Shown here piece by piece: positions 1 to 8,629 of a stretch of DNA of 64,000 bases. This DNA comes from JBFHRE01 sp041746105 (GTDB taxonomy: Bacteria; Actinomycetota; Acidimicrobiia; Spongiisociales; ZC4RG35), in the NCBI GenBank assembly GCA_041746105.1, contig JBGTHP010000041.1, positions 1 to 64,000 of the forward strand. Direction: 5' to 3'. A program made the position numbers and the translations under genes. The notes beneath the pieces were generated by a model that did not search any database, was not told the origin of the DNA, and saw only the letters and a list, made by a program, of their open reading frames with translations. Each line of letters starts with the position of its first letter. Within the stretch, counting starts at the first letter, position 1.

Positions 1-753
1 CATCGTCAAAGTGGCCCCCTGGCCCTCGTCGAGCATCTCGAGCAGGTGGCCGGTCAACCCATATCCGGTGACGTCGGTGGCCGCCGACACTCCCACCGCC
101 ACCATCACCTCCGACGCCGCCTGGTTGAGGGTGGTCATCCACCGCACTGCCTCGGCCGCCACCGGCCGCGGACAGGTTCCCCGTTTGATGGCCGTGGCGA
201 TGATCCCGGTGCCGAGCGGTTTTGTCAGCACGAGCCGGTCTCCGGCCCGACCGCCCCGGTTGCGCACCACCAGGTCGGGTGAAACCTCTCCCGTGACGGC
301 AAAGCCGTATTTGGGTTCGGCGTCGTCGATCGAGTGCCCCCCGACGATGGTGCAGCCGGCAGATGCCATGATGTCGGCCCCACCTCGAATCACCTCACCG
401 GCCAGGTCGAAGTCGAGTTTGCCTCGGGGCCAACCGATCATTTGGAGAGCCGTCAGCGGTCGGGCCCCCATGGCGTAGATGTCGCTGAGGGCGTTGGCCG
501 CGGCGATCCGGCCCCAGTCGTAGGCGTCATCCACCACCGGGGTGAAGAAGTCGACAGTCTGGACAAGAGCCCGGTCGGGCGCGATCCGATAGACCCCGGC
601 ATCGTCGGAGGTGGCGGTGCCCACCAACAGGTCGGGATGGTCGGCAGCCGGATGGGTTCGCAACGGTCGCAGCACCTGCGCCAGCTCGGCTGAGCCGAGC
701 TTGCATGCTCAACCGGCGCCGTGGCTGTAACTGGTCAGTCGGACTTCGGACAT
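1..753 (-). CDS. selD: Selenide, water dikinase (selenophosphate synthetase) with in-frame UGA for selenocysteine; 3' end cut by window edge
   Basis: SelD makes selenophosphate from selenide and ATP, the selenium donor for selenocysteine and selenouridine synthesis. From the ATG at 753 the N-terminus reads MSEVRLTSYSHGAG, then TGA at 711-709 (codon 15), then ACKLG. This is the family active-site loop (GAG-C/U-x-CK), with UGA where the catalytic Cys or Sec sits. Downstream the same frame continues through TATSDDAGVY and DFFTPVVDDAYDWGRIAAAN and stays open to the window edge, about 251 codons of a usual 330-350. A caller that treats UGA as stop would miss the true start. The gene follows the ABC operon with a 27-bp gap but also has its own -10 (TAGCGT) 7 nt before the ATG. 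Sec decoding is inferred; the codon and family alignment are seen directly. Confidence 0.93.
683..701 (-). promoter_or_regulatory. Candidate bacterial SECIS hairpin of selD
   Basis: On the coding strand a perfect stem AGCTCGGC / GCCGAGCT flanks TCA. The stem begins 7 nt after the UGA and its apex lies about 16-18 nt after it, inside the usual window for a bacterial SECIS. If the two top pairs open, the loop is GCTCAGC, beginning with G as expected for SelB recognition. Its structure and position are visible; its function is inferred. Confidence 0.6.
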
Positions 754-760
754 GGGTGCG

Positions 761-766
761 ACGCTA
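761..766 (-). promoter_or_regulatory. Candidate leaderless promoter (-10) of selD
   Basis: TAGCGT lies 7 nt upstream of the selD ATG at 753, and no Shine-Dalgarno sequence precedes the ATG. The spacing fits leaderless transcription. No clear -35 is seen. It sits at the 3' end of the preceding ABC gene, so selD may also be read from that operon. Confidence 0.4.
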
Positions 767-780
767 GCGGCCGCAATGAC

Positions 781-1455
781 TCAGCTTCGAGACAATCGTC
801 CGTCGTTCATCTTCCAGACGTGGTCGGCGCTGGCGGTTATGGCCGGGTCGTGGGTTGCCACCAGCAGCGCGGTGCCGAGATCCCACGACACCTCCCGCAT
901 CAGCCGGAGAATCTGCTCTGCCGTCGTCGAGTCGAGCTGGCCGGTTGGCTCGTCGGCGATGATCAACTGGGGTTGGGCGGCCAAGGCACGGGCGATGGCG
1001 ACCCGCTGCTGTTCGCCACCGGACAGCTCTCCTGGCCGGTGTTTGGCCCGAGGCCCCAGACCCACTCGTTCCAGCAATGGGGTGACCCGCTCCCGACGGT
1101 CCGACGTGCCCATTTTCTGCAACCGCAGCGGTACTTCGACGTTTTCGAAAGCGGAAAGCTGCGGCAGAAGGCCAAACGCCTGAAAGATGAAAGCGACCTT
1201 CGTCCGGCGCAACTCGGCTCTGACCTCGTCATCACCTTCCCACAGCCGGCACCCAGCCACCTCGATATCACCAGAATCCGGCGCCTCGAGTCCGCCGACG
1301 ATATTGAGGAGAGTGGTCTTGCCGGAGCCTGACCGGCCGGTGACCACACAGAACTCGCCTGGTTCGACAACCAGATTGACCCCGTCGAGCGCCAGAATCG
1401 AGTTTTCTCCGGCACCAAACCGCTTCTCGACGTCGGACATTGCGACCACGCTCAC
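781..1455 (-). CDS. ABC transporter ATP-binding protein (LolD/MacB type), second ATPase of the FtsX-type exporter
   Basis: A 224-residue nucleotide-binding subunit that would power the two FtsX-like permeases upstream. Walker A GRSGSGKT is at about residues 40-47, the Q-loop near 92, the signature LSGGEQQR at about 144-151, Walker B LIIADEP near 164-170 and the H-loop ATHDP near 200. The GTG start at 1455 overlaps the stop of the preceding ATPase (GTGA); an in-frame ATG at 1440 is an alternative. It is the shorter of two different ATPases in the operon and lacks the C-terminal extension of its partner. The transported substrate cannot be told. Confidence 0.9.
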   Translation of the reverse strand: MSVVAMSDVEKRFGAGENSILALDGVNLVVEPGEFCVVTGRSGSGKTTLLNIVGGLEAPDSGDIEVAGCRLWEGDDEVRAELRRTKVAFIFQAFGLLPQLSAFENVEVPLRLQKMGTSDRRERVTPLLERVGLGPRAKHRPGELSGGEQQRVAIARALAAQPQLIIADEPTGQLDSTTAEQILRLMREVSWDLGTALLVATHDPAITASADHVWKMNDGRLSRS

Positions 1456-2324
1456 AAATCGCCTCCGGGCCAGATCTCCACGTGGTCATCCTCCAACACC
1501 AGCCTCACCCTCTTCTTGAGGCGAAGCGCCTCGACATAGTCTGCAGGTAGTTGAAGACGACCGGCTCGGTCAAGCACGGCGAAATCCTCTGCCACGACGT
1601 GGTGTCCGTCGTCGTGGGAGTAGGCGCTGCGCCTCAGGGTCTCGGAGGACAGGCGGCCGTCCCTGATCTGGACTGTACGGCCAACCGAATCGGCGACCAA
1701 TGGATCGTGGGTGACGATGAACCCGGTGACACGAGTCTCCTCATTGACCCGGCGGAGGGCGGCGAAGACCTCGCTCGAGGTGGCGGAGTCGAGCTCACCC
1801 GTCGGCTCGTCGGCGAGGATGACGGTCGGCCGGTTGGCAAGCGCCACCGCGATCGCCACCCGCTGCTGTTGGCCGCCGGAGAGTTGTTCAGGGCGATGTT
1901 CACGCCGATCGGCCAGACCAAGCAATTCCAAAAGTTCATCCACTCGTTTGCGGCGCTCGGATCGCGAGGCACCGGCCAGGGCCAGTGGCAGCTCGACGTT
2001 TCTGGCTGCCGTCAAAAAAGGAAGGAGGTTGCGGGCGGTTTGTTGCCACACGAATCCCACCGTTGATCGCCGGTACTGGGTGCGCTGGCGATTGGTCATC
2101 GTCAGGAGATCGTGTCCGTCAACCCTGGCATGCCCTGCGGAAGGGATATCAAGCCCTGCCAGGATGTTGAGCAGAGTCGATTTACCTGAACCGGAGGCAC
2201 CGATGACCGCCATCATTTCGCCGGATTCGACCTCTAGATCGAGGCCTTGGAGTGCGACCACTTCCAGTTCGGCTGTTTTGTAGATCTTGACCAGACCCTC
2301 ACACACGATGGCGGGTGCGCTCAT
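1452..2324 (-). CDS. ABC transporter ATP-binding protein with C-terminal AbrB-like extension
   Basis: 290 residues. Residues 1 to about 225 form a complete MacB/LolD-type ATPase: Walker A GASGSGKST at 42-50, signature LSGGQQQR, Walker B VILADEP and H-loop VTHDP. The last 60 or so residues, with the core VLDRAGRLQLPADYVEAL followed by RVRLVLEDDHVEIWP, resemble a SpoVT/AbrB-type swapped-hairpin strand-turn pattern rather than any ABC element. The ATG at 2324 overlaps the stop of the permease upstream (ATGA). It presumably pairs with the shorter ATPase as a heterodimer serving two unequal permeases. The role of the extension is unknown. Confidence 0.88.
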   Translation of the reverse strand: MSAPAIVCEGLVKIYKTAELEVVALQGLDLEVESGEMMAVIGASGSGKSTLLNILAGLDIPSAGHARVDGHDLLTMTNRQRTQYRRSTVGFVWQQTARNLLPFLTAARNVELPLALAGASRSERRKRVDELLELLGLADRREHRPEQLSGGQQQRVAIAVALANRPTVILADEPTGELDSATSSEVFAALRRVNEETRVTGFIVTHDPLVADSVGRTVQIRDGRLSSETLRRSAYSHDDGHHVVAEDFAVLDRAGRLQLPADYVEALRLKKRVRLVLEDDHVEIWPGGDL

Positions 2325-4939
2325 GTCCCACCTTCGGTCCGCAGGACGGCAGTCGGAGGTCGGCGCTCGATTACTCCCATGAGCGCCCACACTACGGCCG
2401 TCATCACTCCGGTCGCCGCGATGCCGAGGACCGACATGTTCTGGAGGTCGAAGGTGAGAACGGGGGCCTTCCCCGAGAACGCCTCGAGATCGATTGTTCC
2501 TGCGAGGCGGCGGGTTGTGACCCACCATGCCCCGATTCCGCCGGCCACCCCCGCCAAAACCGACGGAAGCATGCTCAGCCACGCCACCAGTCGTCTTTGG
2601 CCGCGGCCTGCTCCGACCGCCAGGAGCACGGCGTTGGCTCGGCGCAGGGCTCCCGCCTCCACCACCAGTCCGGCCAGCACGCCACCGCCCGCCAGAATCA
2701 CCCCGGTCCACAACGCCAATAGGGCAGCCTGACTCACCCCAAGAACCATCGGAACCTCCAACGCCTCGAGCGCCACTTCCGATCGCACGGTCACCTTGGC
2801 CCCGGCGGTTTCCAGCGTCGATCTCTCGTTCGCTCCGATCTCGCTCAGGAGGAAGATTCTCGGAGGGGGCGGAGGGCCGACGATCTGGGCGTAGTGGTCG
2901 CTCGAAACCACTGCGAATGGGAGACCGGTCCGCAAGCCAGGAAACCGATCGACGACTCCGACGACCGAAAGCGGGTTGAGCACCGAGCCGATCGAAACAC
3001 TCGCCTGATCGCCCGGAGTCGGGCGTCTTGGCCCGTAGTCGCCCGAAAGCAACACCGGTAAAGGTCCTTCAACTGACTGCACCAGCATCTGGTCGGGAAA
3101 GCGGACCGCGACCGGGGTCGATGACGTCAGCCGCTCGAGCGCCCGAGGGTCGACCATCACCAATTGTGTCAGTTCGGCTGCGAGTTCAGCTTGAACCTGG
3201 ACATCGACCACAGACAACCCGACCCCGCCCAAACCCTGGGCGAGATCATCTCGCCCAGCCGGAAGCTCGACCGTGACCGGGGCGAGGACCTCGAGCCAAC
3301 TCGCCGAAACGATCGAGTCGTTGAGAGTTTGGCGAACGCCGGTGGAGATGATCAGGAGACAGACCCCGACTGCAAGCGGGAACAGAAATCCGAAACTCCG
3401 ACGGCGTCGGGTTCCGACCATCAAGCCGATCGCGGCCACGCGCCCCCGAACCGGCGCGATCCGCCGCAGAACCACTTCAACAGTCATCGCGAGCGCCACC
3501 GCAACGACGAACGGCGCCAAATAGCGGGTGGGTCCCGAGTCGCCGGAAACGACTACCCCCACTGCCAACACCGGGACTCCGATCGACACCAACCTCCTCC
3601 AGCGCAACCAGCGATCGGGAGCCTTGCCCAGTAGTACTTCCAGAGGTGCTGCCACCGAGCGGAACGAAGCCGCCACCACAGATGCCACGACCGCCACGGC
3701 GACGCCCAACGCTATCCCGAGATCGATATGTCCGGGCCACCACTGGCCGAGCGCGATGCCCGTCAGAATCGAAACGGTCGTCGCGACTGGAGCCAGAACC
3801 GCCACGGAAGACACCAGGGTAGAAGTGGGGGTTGCCCCGCGACCCCGGTTCACCGCCGCTCGCGCCTGCCGTCGTTCTGAACCCGCCCTGGCCAGGGCGT
3901 AGGCGACCACCGCCACCAGGACGATCAGACCGGTTCTCAGAAGATCGAGGACCGATTCGATGGCAGTCCTTCGTTCGCGTTCCAACTCGAGAATGAAGGC
4001 GAGTCCGGTCCGGAAACCAGGGTCCCCCCGGACGGACGGCACATCGCGTGTCGAACCGTCGAGCGCCCTGACCGCTTGCTCGAGCGCCACCGCCTCGTTG
4101 ACGCCTACTCGTTCTGAGCGAAGCGGATACACCGCCACCGCCTCCAAACCGGCCATCGACGGAACCGATCGGGATGGAGCCAGCTGGCTGGTCCGGAGTA
4201 ATGCCGTGAGCTCGATGTTGGCCCCGGCGTTGGTGTCTACCGCCCTCCCGGTAGCGGGGTTGGAATCTCCCGCCCAGATCGGATCGCCCGGTTCGGGCAC
4301 ATCCACCATCTCGGCCACACGCACGAAGAAAGGCGAGGTCGACGAGAAGACGTATGTGGACGAAGGGGCTGCACCGTCACGAACCACCTCGATCAAGTCG
4401 CCTACTTCCAGCTGGGCCAATTCGAGAGACCCGGCCGAGAGCGCCACGTCCACCACGGCGAGACCGTCGATTTCGCCAGGCGTATCCGAGGCCGGGCGGC
4501 CCTCGATCGTCGTCATCCGCTGCTCGATCGCCTCGTCGAAGCGGAGCGTGAGAAGTGTTGGAAAAGTGGGCTGAGTGCCATTGATGCCGATGGCGATCAG
4601 ACGGACGGTGTCGGCGTGGATCGATGGTTCGCCCAGGAACGGCTTGATCTCTCCCATGACCTCAGCCGCCTCGCCAATCTGGTCTGCAATTTGGTGAAAA
4701 CTCTCTACCGATTGTTCTCTGTGGGCGCGCGAACCGTCGAGCAATACGGGAAGTCGAACGGTTATTCCCGACACGGCAGGTGGAGCCTGCTGCAATGCGA
4801 TGGACAGAGAATCGGCCCCGGCCTGGGCAAGAATGCGGCGCGGAACTTCGATCGCAGTGACCGCCAGACCGCAGACCAGAGCCACCGCAAGCAGCTCGGA
4901 AACCGGGACGGCCCGCGCCAGCAATGAGAATCCCTTCAC
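2321..4939 (-). CDS. FtsX-like ABC transporter permease (second permease)
   Basis: 872 residues from a GTG at 4939 that overlaps the previous stop (GTGA) and is preceded by a purine-rich Shine-Dalgarno (GGGGAGGAGA). A first transmembrane helix (SELLAVALVCGLAVTAI) is followed by a large extracytoplasmic domain, then several hydrophobic segments in the middle and a last cluster near the C-terminus (LLALWTGVILAGGGVLAGL and following). This is the duplicated FtsX layout of large actinobacterial exporter permeases. The frame stays open further upstream, but that stretch overlaps the previous gene and is not protein-like. The substrate is unknown; lipid, lipoprotein or peptide export is typical for the superfamily. 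Confidence 0.85.
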   Translation of the reverse strand: MKGFSLLARAVPVSELLAVALVCGLAVTAIEVPRRILAQAGADSLSIALQQAPPAVSGITVRLPVLLDGSRAHREQSVESFHQIADQIGEAAEVMGEIKPFLGEPSIHADTVRLIAIGINGTQPTFPTLLTLRFDEAIEQRMTTIEGRPASDTPGEIDGLAVVDVALSAGSLELAQLEVGDLIEVVRDGAAPSSTYVFSSTSPFFVRVAEMVDVPEPGDPIWAGDSNPATGRAVDTNAGANIELTALLRTSQLAPSRSVPSMAGLEAVAVYPLRSERVGVNEAVALEQAVRALDGSTRDVPSVRGDPGFRTGLAFILELERERRTAIESVLDLLRTGLIVLVAVVAYALARAGSERRQARAAVNRGRGATPTSTLVSSVAVLAPVATTVSILTGIALGQWWPGHIDLGIALGVAVAVVASVVAASFRSVAAPLEVLLGKAPDRWLRWRRLVSIGVPVLAVGVVVSGDSGPTRYLAPFVVAVALAMTVEVVLRRIAPVRGRVAAIGLMVGTRRRRSFGFLFPLAVGVCLLIISTGVRQTLNDSIVSASWLEVLAPVTVELPAGRDDLAQGLGGVGLSVVDVQVQAELAAELTQLVMVDPRALERLTSSTPVAVRFPDQMLVQSVEGPLPVLLSGDYGPRRPTPGDQASVSIGSVLNPLSVVGVVDRFPGLRTGLPFAVVSSDHYAQIVGPPPPPRIFLLSEIGANERSTLETAGAKVTVRSEVALEALEVPMVLGVSQAALLALWTGVILAGGGVLAGLVVEAGALRRANAVLLAVGAGRGQRRLVAWLSMLPSVLAGVAGGIGAWWVTTRRLAGTIDLEAFSGKAPVLTFDLQNMSVLGIAATGVMTAVVWALMGVIERRPPTAVLRTEGGT

Positions 4940-7900
4940 CTCTCCTCCCCCTCTCGCAGCACTGTCCCTGGGCTCTCGAGACCGGAGAATCGCGACCCGC
5001 GCACAACAGCCAGGTACATCGACCCGAGCCCAACGACTGCACCTGCCAAAAGTGCCCAAAACGGAATCACGAGTGCCGGCGACGGGACGACCGCCCTCCC
5101 GACAACGTCACGCGCCAACGAACGTACCGTGACCGCCCCCAATCCCAGCCCGAGAAGGACACCGATCACGACCGCCATGGTTGCAACGGTCATTCCTTCA
5201 TATCGGAGCATCGAACGGACTCTGCTCCGAGACAGACCAAGAGCTTCGAGAATGGCGAATTCGAGGCGGCGTGATTGTGCCGAGGTAGTCACACCAAACC
5301 CGACTCCGAGAAACCCGACAAGGCTCACGGCGGCCGCCCCCACCGCCAGCGTCGCCAGAACGGAAACCGAGACCGGATCGGACACCCTGTCCTGGCGACG
5401 CATATCAGCCGTCAAAATTCCTTCGGCGTCGATCGGGTCGGCGAAGAGGGCCCGGTCCGGCCTACTGAAGTCCGCAGCCTGGCTCCACTGGGCAGCGGCA
5501 ACGTCGGAGTAATCCATGACGATGCCGAGTTCACGCCGGGGGGAGCCCGGCAGCGCTTCGATGGTACCTACCACCCTGACCGCGGGGCTCGCCGCTCCGA
5601 TCGTCAACAACAACTCGTCGCCGATTCCGATCCCACTGCGATCGAGCAGTTCCGGCGTAAACAGCGCATTGAGGACAGGCCTTTCCCCGGTGTCGATGCT
5701 GAGGTCGGTTCCCGATCCGTATTGGGTGCCACTGGCAGTAAAAGCCAACCGGGTGGTCAGGTCTCCGCTTTCTGAAGTGGCGTTGACCCTGGTTCCGAGA
5801 AACGGAGCGCCGAGCGGGTGCACGTCCCATTCCACCGCCTCGAGCCCAACCGTTTCATCACCAGAGTAAAGGCCAGAGATCTGGAGTTGCAGCTCGACCG
5901 AGCCCGGCCGACCGGGGTCGGCGGGCGACACTCCGGGGACGAGGATCCTCCAACCAACGAGACCGTGTGGCGGAGGGCCCTCCAAGGAAAAAGTCACATC
6001 GGCATCGACACCAGGGGCAACTGCGATCACAGCTCCCGGCGCGATCACTCCGTGTCCGTTGAGCGTCAGTGCCGCGATCTGGATTGGACCTTCGACCGCC
6101 TCGAGCCCGACCGACCGGGCTGACACCCTGGCCTCGATGGTCTCACCGGCGAGCGCCGCTGCCGGAGGAACATTCTCCCCAATTGATTCCCAGGCCAGGT
6201 CCGGCTTGACCAGTCCCTCACCGATGGGTATCTCGCCGGTTTCCATGGCCACCAACCTCACACCAGAAAGACTCGAACCGACAACAACTGGAACGTCTCG
6301 ATAGGGAGATGCACCCGGAAGGTCCATCAATTCGATCGGACCACTCGCCACTGCTCCGACTTCGAGCACGGCCTGGTCGTATTGGGAACGCCACCAACTG
6401 GCGCCGTAAACCCCGACAAAAACGACGATGGCGGTGGTCGAGGCCACCAATACGGCGTGTCGGACGCTCCGATCACGACTCCGAACGGCCCAACCGAGCG
6501 CCAGAGAACGCTCGAGCGACGCCTTCGCCACCGAACGCTCCATCCAGGCGAGGAGGAGCGGGATCAACCGTGCCAGCAGCACCGCGCCCGCCGCCCAGAT
6601 GACGGCAGGAGCGATCCCGATCAGAGGATCGATTGTCCCAGTGCCCGGATCCCATCCCAGCTCCAACCGCCACAAACCCGCGGCGCCAAGCCCCACCACG
6701 AGCAGATCAATGCCATAACGCCGAAATACGCCGGCAGTGGATCCGCCATTTCGCCGACTTCTCGCTGCCACAAAACCTCCGCTGCCCCCCAGCACCGGCG
6801 AGGCCAGCACCATCACACAGGCACCCCCGAACGCAACCGCCACCAGCGCCGCCTGGAGGGAGACCGCGGGCTCCAGGCTGGACCCGAGGCTTCCCATAAA
6901 AGGGGTTGTCCCGATCAGATCGACCGCCGCCGCTGCCACGAAAGGAGAAAAAGCAACCGCCACAGCCACCAGCGCCACCCCCTCGAGGGCGGCATCGGAG
7001 GTGGACTGTGGTCGGCTCGACCCCCGCGCCCTGACCAGCTCGATCTCTGTCCGACGACGGTCGGTCACCGCCAACGCAGCCACGGCGAGGCCGATCAATG
7101 CAAGACCGGTCACGATCCCGATCACTGCTCTGATCGTGGTCGAGGCGGCCTCGATTCCGACTTCGGTCTCTCTCAACACCATGGCAAGACCGGAATCGAC
7201 ATCGAGAGGCAAAACCCTCGATCGCAGTCCGAGCAGCTGATTCGACCACGCCGGAACCCGCTCTGGGTCGATTCCATCCCGCATGGGAACGCTGAGCCAG
7301 CTCACCGAGCTGCGGTCGACCGCTGAGAAGAATGCCCCCTCGGAGACGAGCAGCGGACCGACGGTGAGAAAGGAGCCGCTGACATTGGAGCCGTCGGCGA
7401 GCTGGGGCATGACCGCCGAAAGCTCCGGGACAGTGGAAAACACTCCGACTAGAGAAGACTCGACCACAACGCCGGCCCGCTCGACCGCCACAACGTCGCC
7501 GACCACCAACCCCAAGACGTCCGCCGCGGCCAAGTGGAGCGCCGACTCGGATTCGGCTGTCGGAAGCCGTCCCTCTTCCAGCATCAGCCAGGAGGTGTCC
7601 CCGTCGACCAGGGCAATCGCGGTCACCACCCGGCGACCATCGATCTTTTCAAACGGAAATGAGAACGCATCCGACAGCGCGAATCGGATCGGATCCGACA
7701 TTTCCGGGATTTTTGCGAGCTCTGAGCGGACAAGCCCATCGGAACCGGCCAAATCGGCGGTGTCGATGCGGCCGGAGACGATCATCGCACGTAATTCCAG
7801 GGGGGTGTCCGCGATTCGGCGGCGGAGCCCGGCATCGGCGAGCGCCGACGAGAACACCGGACCGAAAGCGCCGAGGACTGCCACCAGCAAAACCATCAGA

Positions 7901-7965
7901 CCCAGTCCGACCGTCATCGCTTTGTCGAATCGCAAACGCGCCCAAACGGCGAACATTCCTCTCAC
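4936..7965 (-). CDS. FtsX-like ABC transporter permease (first gene of the exporter operon)
   Basis: 1009 residues. A leading transmembrane helix near residues 17-37 is followed by a large extracytoplasmic domain, an internal FtsX-type membrane block (about residues 280-420), a second extracytoplasmic domain, and C-terminal helices ending just before REGEER. It starts with GTG at 7965; TAATCT lies 6 nt upstream and there is no Shine-Dalgarno, so the operon mRNA is probably leaderless. An in-frame ATG at 7956 is less likely. It is followed by the second permease and two ATPases with 4-bp overlaps throughout, which argues for one heteromeric complex. Confidence 0.87.
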   Translation of the reverse strand: MRGMFAVWARLRFDKAMTVGLGLMVLLVAVLGAFGPVFSSALADAGLRRRIADTPLELRAMIVSGRIDTADLAGSDGLVRSELAKIPEMSDPIRFALSDAFSFPFEKIDGRRVVTAIALVDGDTSWLMLEEGRLPTAESESALHLAAADVLGLVVGDVVAVERAGVVVESSLVGVFSTVPELSAVMPQLADGSNVSGSFLTVGPLLVSEGAFFSAVDRSSVSWLSVPMRDGIDPERVPAWSNQLLGLRSRVLPLDVDSGLAMVLRETEVGIEAASTTIRAVIGIVTGLALIGLAVAALAVTDRRRTEIELVRARGSSRPQSTSDAALEGVALVAVAVAFSPFVAAAAVDLIGTTPFMGSLGSSLEPAVSLQAALVAVAFGGACVMVLASPVLGGSGGFVAARSRRNGGSTAGVFRRYGIDLLVVGLGAAGLWRLELGWDPGTGTIDPLIGIAPAVIWAAGAVLLARLIPLLLAWMERSVAKASLERSLALGWAVRSRDRSVRHAVLVASTTAIVVFVGVYGASWWRSQYDQAVLEVGAVASGPIELMDLPGASPYRDVPVVVGSSLSGVRLVAMETGEIPIGEGLVKPDLAWESIGENVPPAAALAGETIEARVSARSVGLEAVEGPIQIAALTLNGHGVIAPGAVIAVAPGVDADVTFSLEGPPPHGLVGWRILVPGVSPADPGRPGSVELQLQISGLYSGDETVGLEAVEWDVHPLGAPFLGTRVNATSESGDLTTRLAFTASGTQYGSGTDLSIDTGERPVLNALFTPELLDRSGIGIGDELLLTIGAASPAVRVVGTIEALPGSPRRELGIVMDYSDVAAAQWSQAADFSRPDRALFADPIDAEGILTADMRRQDRVSDPVSVSVLATLAVGAAAVSLVGFLGVGFGVTTSAQSRRLEFAILEALGLSRSRVRSMLRYEGMTVATMAVVIGVLLGLGLGAVTVRSLARDVVGRAVVPSPALVIPFWALLAGAVVGLGSMYLAVVRGSRFSGLESPGTVLREGEER

Positions 7966-7971
7966 GGGAAC

Positions 7972-7977
7972 AGATTA
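7972..7977 (-). promoter_or_regulatory. Candidate leaderless promoter (-10) of the FtsX-type ABC operon
   Basis: TAATCT ends 6 nt before the GTG at 7965. No convincing -35 lies 16-18 bp further upstream. The region to 8076 is shared with the divergent greA gene. Confidence 0.5.
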
Positions 7978-8012
7978 TTGGCCACTGGACCGCTTCATGT
8001 CTGCGCCGAGGG

Positions 8013-8043
8013 TTGGAGTCCACCGTGATCCCTCGTCTACAAT
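8013..8043 (+). promoter_or_regulatory. Candidate greA promoter
   Basis: TTGGAG at 8013-8018 and TACAAT at 8038-8043, separated by 19 bp, precede greA by about 30 nt. The -10 is a good match, the -35 moderate, and the spacing slightly long. Confidence 0.45.
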
Positions 8044-8075
8044 CCCCGTTTCCCCTCCCTCAACCCTGGTGAACG

Positions 8076-8558
8076 ATGACCAAAGCCGACCAGCCAACCT
8101 TTCTCACACCCGAAGCCCACGCAAAACTCGCGGCCGAGCACGAACAGCTCGTGACAGAGGGTCGCGCCCATATCGAGGAGCGGATCCAGACGGCCCGCGA
8201 GCACGGTGACCTCCGCGAGAACGCCGACTACGACGCCGCCAAGAACGACCAGGGTCTGATGGAGGCACGAATCCGTCAGCTCGATCACATCCTGGCCACC
8301 GCCGCGGTTGGCGAGGCTCCGGTTTCGGACAAAGTGATCATCGGATCAATGGTGACCGTCGTCGACCACGACGGTGACGAGATGGAATATTTTGTCGCTC
8401 CGCCAGAAAACAAGATGCCTGGTGTCCTTCTCGCCTCGCCGTCCGGCCCGCTCGGCAAAGCTCTGCTGGGAGCCGGCCCCGGCGACGATGTCACCTACCA
8501 GGCACCCGGCGGCAAGTTCACCGTGACGGTGAAGTCGGTCCAGCCTTTTCGGGCCTGA
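8076..8558 (+). CDS. greA: Transcription elongation factor GreA
   Basis: GreA enters the secondary channel of RNA polymerase and stimulates cleavage of backtracked RNA. The 160-residue product has the family layout: an N-terminal antiparallel coiled coil (about residues 10-75) carrying DLRENADYDAAK with the acidic tip residues, then an FKBP-like C-terminal domain from about residue 85. The length is normal for GreA. It stands alone between the divergent ABC operon and mgtE. No strong Shine-Dalgarno is seen before the ATG. Confidence 0.96.
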   Translation: MTKADQPTFLTPEAHAKLAAEHEQLVTEGRAHIEERIQTAREHGDLRENADYDAAKNDQGLMEARIRQLDHILATAAVGEAPVSDKVIIGSMVTVVDHDGDEMEYFVAPPENKMPGVLLASPSGPLGKALLGAGPGDDVTYQAPGGKFTVTVKSVQPFRA

Positions 8559-8629
8559 AACCGGCGCCATTGCCCCTCGGCATCATGGCCTCTGAGTAGT
8601 CTGAGGCGACCGAATGATGGAACCTCGAC

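Noticed and set aside
6382..7326. 314-codon plus-strand open frame opposite the first permease
   Set aside because: Low-complexity Arg/His/Pro-rich translation, antisense to a clear FtsX-type permease; typical shadow in high-GC DNA.
7283..8209. 308-codon plus-strand frame running from the permease into greA
   Set aside because: Ser/Thr-rich, overlaps the start of greA in another frame, no family pattern.
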